DNA from: Labyrinthula sp. Ha
Taxonomy: Eukaryota; Sar; Bigyra; Labyrinthulida; Labyrinthulaceae
DNA length: 64,000 nt
Assembly (NCBI GenBank): GCA_015227615.1
Contig: JAALGZ010000024.1
Span: 124,001 to 188,000 of the forward strand
Reading direction: 5' to 3'
Of the stretch, positions 55,561-64,000 are shown piece by piece. The notes beneath the pieces are model-generated. The model was not told where the DNA came from, ran no database searches, and saw only the letters and a list, made by a program, of their open reading frames with translations. The position numbers and the translations under genes were made by a program. Each line of letters starts with the position of its first letter. Within the stretch, counting starts at the first letter, position 1.

Positions 55561-56383
55561 TAACTTGCATTATCAGTTTCTCTTACGACTATCTCAAGAA
55601 TATTCTATTAATTTTTTTAATTAAGGTCATTAGGCACGGAAGGTCTTGTGTAAGTTCTATTATTGTAGAAAGTTTGTATCGAGTAAGACCACCAACGTTC
55701 AGAGAAGGTATGTGTACAAACTCGTTGCATCGGCTATCGGAGTAGGGAAATCTGTTAAAGCATTACGTCAAGTTAGGCTCAGTGCGATAAATAAACTATG
55801 TCGTTTCTTCTGTTCACCTAAACTTTACTTATTATATTCTGTATTTAGCCTGAATTTGGCACTGGAATATTATGATGACCAGGAGTTTTGTTTAGTGATG
55901 TTACGTTTTACCTAACCTCTTCACATTTGTTCTTGCAAAGAATTAAATTATTTTTTTTCAAGAACTTTAAATGAGCTTTGATAATACCATGAGTTTCGTT
56001 AAAGGATTCTAATACGACAAAACCACTTGAAGGAGGATCGAGACCATATTATTATGATTAATTTAACCCTGGTTTACCCTCTAAGTGACGTACAAGGCCG
56101 ATTCCAGTAGCTTATGAACCATACTTTTTCTTTCTTTCTTGAGAACTCTGAGAAAAAAAGTTCGTCTTTACGGAATTTCATTGCCCTTCAATCTCTTGGT
56201 GATTAGCATAATTAAGAATATGACCATCTAGGGTAATGTCATATTGAAGAATTTCTTTGATATAGGATTAGTTAAACTATTCCAGGTAGAAAATAAACCT
56301 TTAAAGATAAACTTGTAGACAGGTCAAATATATATAATTAATCTTGAGTAATTTCTAAGAAAATATCCCCCCCGAAAGTTATT

Positions 56384-59300
56384 ATGGAATCTAAAAGTGT
56401 TCATTGGGCCAAATATGTATTTTTTGCTCTATTTTTATCGAATTAGGTAACAACGCCTTCACCTAAGGGAAATGGAGAGGAGATTAAGCTTGAAATGCTG
56501 GAAGATACTTCTCTCCTAAGAAGAAAGAGAGTTAAATATCCTAAGTTCAATAAACCTCTTTCTCCTTCAAAACTCAAGTATTCATTAAAATACATAAAGA
56601 AACGATTAGACGTGGATGCATTAACATCCCTTCTACACTCAGAAAACGCTTCTCTAGTTTCACAACAATTTCTCGAAGTTATTATTGGAAAATGTCTTAT
56701 TTCAGATGATCTTGAAAAAGCAAAGTTTGTACTGGATTTGGGAAAAGAAACGTATAAAAATATATCCGTTTCAAATGAGTACTTTGATGAGTTTAACCGT
56801 TTAGGAAAAAGAAGTTTTAAGAAAATGATTAAAGGAAGTTCTGGAAATTTATTATTTATGAGTATTGTAAGGCAAGGTAAGTATGAAAATGTAGAATTTA
56901 TGATTAAAAATATGCACAAAAGTATGTTGGTACCAGTTAGTGTGGTTTTGGATAAAGCAGTTGTGTATGATGGGAACATGTTGCATGCAGAGTGGAGGAA
57001 GGACTTGGTGAATGAGAAGTTGGAGGAGATTGAAGATGAGTTAGATAAGGAGATGCTCAAAGCTATGCATAAGCTGGATTTACCCCCACAGAAGAAGTAT
57101 TTAATAACTCATTTTGAAGGTGAGACACTTTTGTCTGCTGCGTTGAAATTACTGAAGGATACCAAGGATGCTGCAAGTTTTGATATTGTCAAATTACTGG
57201 TCGAAAGTGGGTGTCAGGTCAAAACTGAAAGGTTTAAAGCTGCTCAGGTATGTGCAGAGTTAGATTTTCCTTTTCAGTTGGAATACTTGAGAACCAAGTA
57301 TTTGAAGCAAAATAAGAAAGAAAACAACCAAAAGCAGTTCTTTCGGATAATTGCTATGCATGCTGCAATGGAGAATAATCAGAGAATTCTAAAGTACATT
57401 AGATTGCGTTTATTTCCTCGTAAGAGACCCAGTTTACAAAAGGAAGATGATAAATTCGATCTTGAAATAGACTTCCGGAATGCTTTGGAATCTAGCATCA
57501 AGAAACTTGTCGATTACGGTACTGAACGGATATGTACTTATAGACATCGGATTCTCTATGGCATCTTTGTATTGTTGCAGTGGAGAAGCCAATTACAATT
57601 AGAATGGGGAAAGACAAAGATGGCGAAAAGCGTCAAAGGTAAATTTGGAAAAATTACCTTCGTTGATGATAGCGTAACTACTACAGCTACTCAGGCATTG
57701 AAGAAGAATTACGTTGCCTGGAAAAGAAAGGACAAAGGAATCCTGGCAGTAAACGATACTACGGATTATATAAGCAATGTGATCAAGCTTCTCGGGCCTG
57801 GTGAGGGTGATGATCCTGATTTTGTAGGTTCTGAAGAAAAACCTGAAATTTTTTGCGATAAATCTCTTGGTAATAGTTCCACCGGTCAAGCTTCAAATAA
57901 ATCAAACTTAAGTTTCCGTTCTAATAAAAAATATCATCAATTGGTCAGCAAAAGGGCTTTGTTTAACTGGCTCCTGGCAATTCTGCAGCAGCAAGACTAT
58001 CATGGTGATCAGTTATTTGAAGTGTTGCTAGGGTTAGGTTTGAAAGATTTTTTTTTGGGTGGGGTACCGAGTGATGAACAATCAGAAGTTTCCTCCTCTT
58101 TAGGCGAAAGTACTACAACATATGAATCAGATCAGGATTCAAGCAGTGTGTACTCAAAAAAGAGTGGTACAAGTATGACTTCAAGATGGAGTGGATCCAG
58201 TATAGCTTCCTCACTTGGAAGTATGGCTAAAGGGGTTAAGAAAGTTGCTTCAGAGATACGCCGGAAGAGCTCTTTGGCAGGTTTAAAAGAACTCTTAGAA
58301 ACAGCTGGAATGCAGCTTCAAAATTTGGCCACTGGAAAAAAAGTTAAGACAAAAAACAAAGCCGATTCGGATGATAAAACGCAGGCCCTTGAACTTGCGA
58401 GTGACTTTGGCAATAAGCAAGTTATGGAGCAGCTGTTAGATTTAATCGCCCCTGAATGGAACCAAAATGTGCTGAAATGTTTGCATATTGCTATCTCCAA
58501 AAATAGAGCCGGAAGTACTCGGGCACTTTATTCCCGGCTATGGATTATGTATGAAAGCGTAGAACACAAAGCCTCTCTTGGGGACAAACCTGGTACCAGA
58601 ACTGTTTTGAAGAATTATGCAAAAGGTGTGGAAGGTTATTTTAGTTTAGTGGAAGCTAGACAGCGAACTATTAAGAATGAAATATTACTGAAAAAGAAAA
58701 AAATTAAGACTAAAGCAACTGAAATTAAACACAAGAGGAGAAAAAGCATTTCGCAGCACAGGAAAGAGTTCGTGCGTAAGTTGAGTAGAAAGTTTTCCTG
58801 GAAAAGTGGAAGAGATTCTGACTCTGATTTTGGGAATGATGAGGAGCAGGAATCTAATCGCATTCTTAAGGGTGCAACTAGAGGGTTAAGAAGAGCAAAA
58901 AAAAGCATTTCGGATGCAGTGCTTGGCTTACGTACTGGTAAGAGCTCCAGGGGCCTTGGTATCCAAAAGCAAGATTCTTTACGATCTAAAGGCATGTATG
59001 GTGCAAAGCATTTATTCTACAAGCTTAATAAAGATAACCGAGACTCAAAGAACTTGAGGAGAACGGTTTCTACCTCTAAAACTGATGGAGAAGAATCTTT
59101 AACTAGTAACACCTATAACTTACCAAACGACCCTAAGAATTATGTCAAGTTTGTGCAAGACATCGGTCGATTATATTTTGAATACATGTATAAGACAGCA
59201 ACAAAAGGTGATAGGATTCAGGCCCTAATGGCACTTAATGAGGAAATAAATCTAACCTTGGGAAAAAAAATGCTTCACAATGATGTGAGACGTAGAATGA

Positions 59301-59929
59301 TTCTAGATCGCCTCAGGTCACTCTGCAGCGCAAAATCTAGAGTTAGCTTGAAAGACGAGAAAGTTAAGGCTGTAACGAAATATATGTCCATGATAACCAA
59401 TGATTTGACACTGAAGAAGTACCACAAGGAAACACTTCAGTCCCTTATCTCTGATATTGTGAAGAATCTTGGCTTTGATGGCTTAAAACACCGCCACGTT
59501 GAAGTGTTTGAGGTAATTGTAACAGAAAGTGAGGAACATATTGTTAGCAGCACCGACCTAGATACAAAGATAAACAAAGGTATCTTAACAATAGACCACA
59601 TTCTAACTATCTTGGAAACCGTTGGAGTTGAATTTGATAGAGAAAGGAGCGAGTACCCTGACGACCCTACAGTTGATGCTAGGTTCTGGAGCCAAGGAGA
59701 GATCTTATTAGACTTCATTGTTGAGCATCTGAACGATGCTTCTTTGCTCAAATATCCAACGATTGCGATTCAGATAGATAAGAGGAATCTCCAAGGCAGA
59801 TTACCACACAGAATAATTTCTCACCTGCGAGGACTTGCTATTCTTATTTGCTCACCAGAACAAATACCTTTGGTGGAGAATAGCTTTAGTCAACTCTATA
59901 GAGAAGACGAACAGGAAGAAGTGCTTTGA
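56384..59929 (+). CDS. large orphan helical-repeat protein, two exons
   Basis: Exon 1 is 56384-56416 (11 codons, MESKSVHWAKY), followed by a 30-nt intron (56417-56446) and one long exon, giving 1171 residues. The first Met of the long exon is at 56495, but the frame is open upstream to a TTAG acceptor, and splicing joins it in frame to the tiny first exon. I recognise no family. The N-terminal third has helix pairs somewhat like degenerate ankyrin repeats (GKYENVEFMIKNM; AASFDIVKLLVESGCQV). A Ser/Thr-rich segment near 560-610 follows, then a strongly basic region (KKKKIKTKATEIKHKRRKS) and a helical C-terminal domain. There is no signal peptide or membrane helix. A scaffold protein is only a guess. 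Confidence 0.85.
56417..56446 (+). other. 30-nt spliceosomal micro-intron
   Basis: It starts GTATTTTTTG, ends CGAATTAG and is T-rich. Its length is a multiple of three, but it ends in an in-frame TAG, so retention would terminate translation after 20 codons. Confidence 0.75.
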
Positions 59930-60275
59930 GAAGCTTCGAACTAACACTGAAACTTTTTAACTGTGAACAGCGCAACTGAATATGAATCTGATATTAAGCT
60001 TTAATTTTCTATTTATTTGAGTTCAAGATGTATTTCATTTTTACCGATTTATTTTGAATTCAAGCGAAAGAAACTGTAATCAAGACAGGAAGCTGTGAAT
60101 AAACTTGCTTGAAACAGATAAGAAGTAGATTTAATTTAAACATCTCCCAGAATTCTGAATTTCAGAAGAAACGTCGACATTGAAAAGGATATCTCTATTT
60201 CGCTCTAAAGCACTGAGAACCTTGTCTCCATTTTCTTGAACCCAACCATTTGAGGTGACATTAAGTCCGCAATAA
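59930..60275. other. convergent intergenic region with a small minus-strand ORF
   Basis: Shared 3' region of the orphan gene and OSGEP. The minus-strand ORF at 60131-60283 is listed separately; the rest is A+T-rich. Confidence 0.5.
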
Positions 60276-60283
60276 TCAGTCAT
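60131..60283 (-). CDS. possible 50-residue ORF overlapping the OSGEP stop codon
   Basis: An ATG 5 nt before the OSGEP stop, in another frame, opens 50 codons ([20 protein letters not shown]...). The peptide looks protein-like ([20 protein letters not shown]) and ends in TAA. OSGEP itself ends at the family's usual place (IWRDD), so this is not a needed extension. It may be a piece of another gene or chance. Confidence 0.2.
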   Translation of the reverse strand: MTDYCGLNVTSNGWVQENGDKVLSALERNRDILFNVDVSSEIQNSGRCLN

Positions 60284-61397
60284 CCCTCCAAATCACGTTT
60301 ACCTCATCAGTTCTAAATCTCTGCGTACAAACCGTATTACCTAAATTGAAAAAATCCATCGGAATCCCTTTTTCAACACTCGCTTTATATTCCAATAACC
60401 CCGCCTGCGCTATCATTGCTCCATTATCAATACAGTATCTAAAGTCCATATCAAACGTCTTTGCCCCTCGATCTTTCGCCATCTGGCTCATCATACCCTG
60501 TAAGCGTTTGTTACATCCAACTCCACCAACAATCAGCACCTCATTAGCATCACAATGCGCCATTGCCCTTTCAGTAACCTCGACAAGCATTGCAAAAACA
60601 GTTTCTTGCAAGCTATAACACAGATGTGACTTCAAATAACATTTCTTTTCTATTCGTATCTTCTTCAAGGGCGGAATTTCAAGCTTTGCAGTTTCTTTCT
60701 TGTACTCTTCAATAGATTCGACAACATTCGATCTCTTCACCAAACTTTGAACAGAGGTTAAGATTCCAGACAAGCTTATATCCATTCCTTTAACAACATA
60801 TGGAAGATCTATCAATTCTCTTTTAAGTTCCTTTGGAACTGTTTCTGCACATTTTTCAATATTGAATCCAGGAGAAGGGTCATTGCTCAACCCAATTGTT
60901 CGTGCGAATCTATCCAAGCAATTTCCAACTGCAATATCAATAGTTTCTCCAAAGATTCTATACTTATTTTTCTCATATACTATAACTTGTGTATTCCCTC
61001 CACTTACATACAACACAACTGGATTCTTGCTTTTTTCTAGAACTCTTCCCATTTCGATGTGCCCAATGCAATGATTGACAGGAACCAAAGGTTTTTTTAA
61101 TAAAAGACTTAACATACGAGCACAGACCGCTGCAGATGTAAGAGGACCTCCCATACCAGGTCCTTTTGTAAAGGCAATACAGGTTAAATCTTCCGCTTTC
61201 AAACCAGCAAGTTGCAAAGCCTTCTTCACCAAAGGAACTACGTGATTTTGATGATGCCACGCGGTTTCTCGAGGTAAAAATCCAGTTCCAGGCTTAGTGA
61301 TGAAAGTTTTGCGTGGATTAGATAATATTTCCCCGTTTTCATTGATTATTCCAACACCAAGTTTATTTGCACTTCCCTCTATCGCCAAGCATATCAT
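60276..61397 (-). CDS. OSGEP: OSGEP/Kae1, KEOPS subunit for tRNA t6A37 synthesis
   Basis: A 373-residue member of the TsaD/Kae1/Qri7 family, which transfers threonylcarbamoyl to A37 of ANN-decoding tRNAs. The start is taken at the second Met ([16 protein letters not shown]), where the family normally begins; an upstream Met would add nine residues. Landmarks are GPGMGGPL, the metal-binding [10 protein letters not shown] (His109, His113), [23 protein letters not shown] and [12 protein letters not shown] with the third metal ligand. The N-terminus lacks a presequence and the eukaryote-specific ending ([11 protein letters not shown]) is kept, so this is the cytosolic KEOPS protein, not mitochondrial Qri7. 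It has an extra Lys-rich segment of about 30 residues ([19 protein letters not shown]) near 235-265. Confidence 0.93.
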   Translation of the reverse strand: MICLAIEGSANKLGVGIINENGEILSNPRKTFITKPGTGFLPRETAWHHQNHVVPLVKKALQLAGLKAEDLTCIAFTKGPGMGGPLTSAAVCARMLSLLLKKPLVPVNHCIGHIEMGRVLEKSKNPVVLYVSGGNTQVIVYEKNKYRIFGETIDIAVGNCLDRFARTIGLSNDPSPGFNIEKCAETVPKELKRELIDLPYVVKGMDISLSGILTSVQSLVKRSNVVESIEEYKKETAKLEIPPLKKIRIEKKCYLKSHLCYSLQETVFAMLVEVTERAMAHCDANEVLIVGGVGCNKRLQGMMSQMAKDRGAKTFDMDFRYCIDNGAMIAQAGLLEYKASVEKGIPMDFFNLGNTVCTQRFRTDEVNVIWRDD

Positions 61398-61464
61398 AAT
61401 TGCCCTTAAAAAGGGTAATGTCATATTATGTTAAAATAATATCAACAGATTTCGGAAGATTCTA
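61398..61464. promoter_or_regulatory. 67 bp bidirectional promoter, OSGEP / TPM-RING gene
   Basis: The two start codons are 67 bp apart in divergent orientation. The space is A+T-rich and lacks the AACCGTT motif. Both leaders must be very short, or overlap the partner gene. Confidence 0.5.
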
Positions 61465-62972
61465 ATGAGCAGTTTGAAGAGAGTGTTGTCCGTTTATATA
61501 TTAATTAAATCAACAAAATCAATTTCTCCAGGCGATCTTCCGAATCCAATATTACATTATTCTGGATGTGGCAGAGAGGAACCTTCATATATATGTGATC
61601 CCTATAATTATATCGATAAAGACGAGTACGAAAAGTTGGATGAAATTTTGGATTCGTTGCGGGAAGGGTTTCAGGGGCCTAAAGTATGTGACAATGAGAG
61701 TATTGGATATGAGGTATAAGCTTTTATTAGTGTGTTATATAGGTTGGTGTGGCTGTTATTGACCAGATGCCGCGAATATATTCTCCACAGAGTTATGCAC
61801 ACACAGTATACGCGAATTGGGGAGTTGGAGATGCCACCTGTCACAACGGGCTGTTGTTGTTTCTTTCAATAGAAGACCGAGAAATGTATGTTGTAACAGG
61901 CTCGGCAACTAGGAAAAGAGTATCTGACTCGAGAACCCTATATGTGCTAGATTCGATGAAGCCTTTTTTGAAGAAAAAAGAATATGGAAATGCTGTCTAC
62001 GCGGGATTAATGAAGATTGAAGGATACTTGTTGCAAGAAAGTGAGGCCTCTAGGTAATTATTTTTTCTTCGATAAGTTATTAGTGGTTGGGATATTTTCT
62101 TGACATTTGTTGTTGCATCTAGTTTCTTAGGTATAATTGGCTACGGCTTATATGCAGAATATATGGGAGCTCGGAATCTGAGATTAGCGAGGGAAAAACT
62201 CGAGAAGTTGGAAAACGATAGAGATATGTTGTCTCGTAATGTTTATGTCGCGGATACGTGCCCAATCTGTCTAGAGAAGCTTATCTTTGACGAGGATGGA
62301 ACCAGTTCTGAAACAGTGAATATAAGTCGTAGAATCTCTGGCGAGGAGAACTGGGTTGTCAAAAAAGTTAAAGAATTTATTGCGAGAATCCGAGTACGGT
62401 TGAAGTGGCTTGCGACGAAGGTGCTTGATTTTTTTAAAGTTAGGCACAGCTTTACTTATGACGCAGTGAGGACAAACGATGTGACAATTTCATCCTCAAA
62501 AGCAGCCTTTGCTGTAAAGTGTGGTCATATTTTCTGTGAAAGTTGCATCAAGAATTGGTTTGTCAAGAGCAACTTATGTCCAATCTGTAGAAAAAACCTC
62601 TCTGACGTTGATCACCCTAGACAAGATCAAAGGGCCGATTTGAACCAAGGAAATCGAACTACGCCAGCGATGGAAAGACTCAGTAATCGAAATACATTGG
62701 TCAGGCACATGAGGGCCCTGGAAGATCATCTTTGGTGGGATTCATTCAGATATAGAATGACTAGATTAAATCATTACTATCCAAGGTATGTAAACCAACG
62801 CATGGTGAGAGAATTTAGTCAAGAACCGCGATCTACTTATCTTACTAGACACCATCATTTCATTCGACAACAGCAAGCCATGGCCGCAAGTAGAAGTTCC
62901 TCCTCTCATACTAATACAAGAACTAATTTTGGAGGTGGAGTGGCATCTGGTGGTGGCGGGGGTAGTTGGTAG
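61465..62972 (+). CDS. TPM-domain membrane protein with C-terminal RING finger (MOLO1-like), three exons
   Basis: Exons 61465-61713, 61743-62053 and 62084-62972 join in frame to 482 residues; introns are 29 and 30 nt. The ectodomain-like part is a TPM domain of the MOLO1 type: PNP...SGCGREEPSYICDP, then IGYEVGVAVIDQMPR, YANWGVGDATCHNGLLLFL, and REMYVVTGSATRKRV across the splice sites, which supports both introns. A membrane helix (about 192-210) follows, then a C3HC4 RING: CPIC (246-249), CGHIFCESC (333-341), CPIC (352-355), so ubiquitin-ligase activity is expected. The loop between the second and third zinc ligands is 83 residues, far longer than usual, with a basic amphipathic helix. The tail is Ser/Gly-rich. 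Confidence 0.88.
61714..61742 (+). other. 29-nt spliceosomal micro-intron
   Basis: It starts GTATAAGC and ends TTATATAG. Removal joins GAG to GTT and restores the continuous TPM domain strand (YEVGVAVIDQ). Retention gives GAG GTA TAA, an immediate stop. Confidence 0.85.
62054..62083 (+). other. 30-nt spliceosomal micro-intron
   Basis: It starts GTAATTATTT and ends AAGTTATTAG. Splicing joins AG to T (Ser) and leads into the membrane helix. Retention gives AGG TAA, a stop. Confidence 0.85.
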
Positions 62973-64000
62973 GGTTTCGTCCAACTACTATATCGATGAA
63001 TGTCTGTTTTTTTGTTTGTTTGACCGTCTCATAGGCTTTCCTTGGCATGTTATTGTGACCATCTAAGTTTGTCCCTGATGATGAGGAATTAATGACTGTG
63101 TCCAAGGTTAGGGGGAGAATTTTTCCTGAAGTAAGCTCGAACCAGTAATGCTGAGTTCTTTCCTCTTGTAGAATTACAGTGATTACAATGGTTTTAACAC
63201 TGAAACAGGGGTTTTCTTTGCTGCTCTATTTAATTTCATTTGTCAAGAATGTTTCTTGCCTCAAGAATTCAATATTTTATAAATTTTATGTTGATTTATT
63301 GCTTGGATGTTTTCCATTGAATATCATTTCTGTGAATACTTTTCCCAATGTTGTTGAAGCAACTTCTTTTGTATTTGAAAACTCGTTTCCTAGCAGTGAA
63401 AGATGTAGCTATTTGTGCAAAAGTCTCGACACTGAGCGATCATTGCTAGCTATTTCTTGCTACCAACTTTTGTTTTGTAGATAGTGAAGAATTCAGCTTT
63501 TCTTGTTATATCTTATTGTGCAAGTTGCAGTGTGTTTTGGTTCTTGTTTGAATACAAACCGAATGAGCTACTGTTAACTGGATTTAAATTGCAAAGTGTT
63601 GTCTAGAGTAGTTAAAAATTCTAGGACAAAGTCTATACCTGCGCAAACAATTCTTGGCCCAGCTTTTGTACCTTTCAGAATAACCTAAAACTATATTTTT
63701 TGTTTATTGAGCAAGAAGAGAAAGTGAGACATCCGTGTCCTAAAAGGTTTTTCAAGTTGTTGTGCCTTCAAGGTACCAAGAATACAAAGCCTGGAAACCT
63801 GAAAAAGGAAAAGTGAACTTTTTGGGGGTAAAAGAATCTGGTGATATCTTTGAAAATCAAGTCTGCACCTGCAGAGGAGCTAGCTTTAGCAGAGTTTCCT
63901 TGCGATGACTGCAGTATTACCAGAGTGGTTGTATTCATGAAACTAACTTCTAACCAAAGTTATATCTTGAAAAAAGAACAATCGAGAAAACAACCCAGGA
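62973..64000. other. intergenic to window end
   Basis: No recognisable gene. A plus-strand frame at 63179-63484 is hydrophobic and Phe/Leu/Ser-rich without a domain and is probably chance. Confidence 0.5.

Larger units (their letters stand above)
47654..56383. other. 8.7 kb stretch of decayed mobile DNA
   Basis: No conserved host gene. It contains halves of the dispersed repeat (49155-49290, 50115-50240), a 0.4 kb direct duplication (51942-52339, 52787-53185) and, on the minus strand, a decayed non-LTR retrotransposon (about 53450-55560). Remaining parts are A+T-rich with short chance frames. Confidence 0.6.

Noticed and set aside
56443-57060. 205-codon minus-strand frame opposite the large orphan gene
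   Set aside because: It is low in complexity (Ser/Phe/Leu) and antisense to a frame with a splice-supported start.
1-64000. CRISPR array, bacterial operons, tRNA genes
   Set aside because: No regularly spaced direct repeats, no ribosome-binding-site-coupled gene runs and no convincing cloverleaf with TTCRANY loop were found.

Overview
The window is nuclear DNA of an A+T-rich, intron-poor eukaryote, probably unicellular. The evidence is a set of long uninterrupted eukaryotic reading frames (cohesin SMC1, CAF-1 p60, a DDX51-type helicase, OSGEP/Kae1, HMG-CoA reductase, a P450), no bacterial operon structure, and gap stretches of up to about 11 kb holding decayed transposable elements. Two genes are interrupted by introns of only 29-30 nt (GT...TAG). 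The lineage cannot be named from the sequence. Useful markers are the micro-introns, a PAPS reductase fused to a CxxC redox domain, and an HMG-CoA reductase without a membrane domain.

Layout, left to right: decayed coding-like sequence (1-1100); a membrane-anchored choice-of-anchor B/LVIVD protein (+, 2465-4177); SMC1 (-, 4522-8565); an orphan membrane protein with a long charged helix (+, 10605-11423), tail-to-tail with CAF-1 p60 (-, 11429-12676) with 5 bp between them; a 7.5 kb gene-poor stretch; a giant triple-GH1 beta-glucosidase with a C-terminal membrane anchor (-, 20175-24587); an 11 kb gene-poor stretch with a 122 bp foldback element and a 963 bp hAT-type non-autonomous transposon; PAPS reductase fusion (-, 35457-36728); soluble HMG-CoA reductase (-, 39862-41334); a DDX51/Dbp6-like helicase (-) head-to-head with a cytochrome P450 (+) near 45.8 kb; an 8.7 kb stretch with a decayed non-LTR retrotransposon and a 0.4 kb direct duplication; a large orphan protein whose true start is a tiny first exon (+, 56384-59929); OSGEP/Kae1 (-) head-to-head with a three-exon TPM-domain/RING membrane protein (+, 61465-62972).

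The genes do not form one pathway. Several are core housekeeping (cohesin, nucleosome assembly, ribosome biogenesis, t6A tRNA modification, sterol/isoprenoid and sulfate metabolism). Two secreted-type membrane proteins (LVIVD and GH1) share one architecture: signal peptide, large ectodomain, acidic linker, one transmembrane helix, short cytoplasmic tail. A Myb-like motif (core ACCGTT, often followed by AA) lies 7-65 bp upstream of seven of the eight genes that have their own promoter region. It is absent from the two divergent gene pairs and from the micro-intron orphan gene. It is the best candidate here for a general promoter element.
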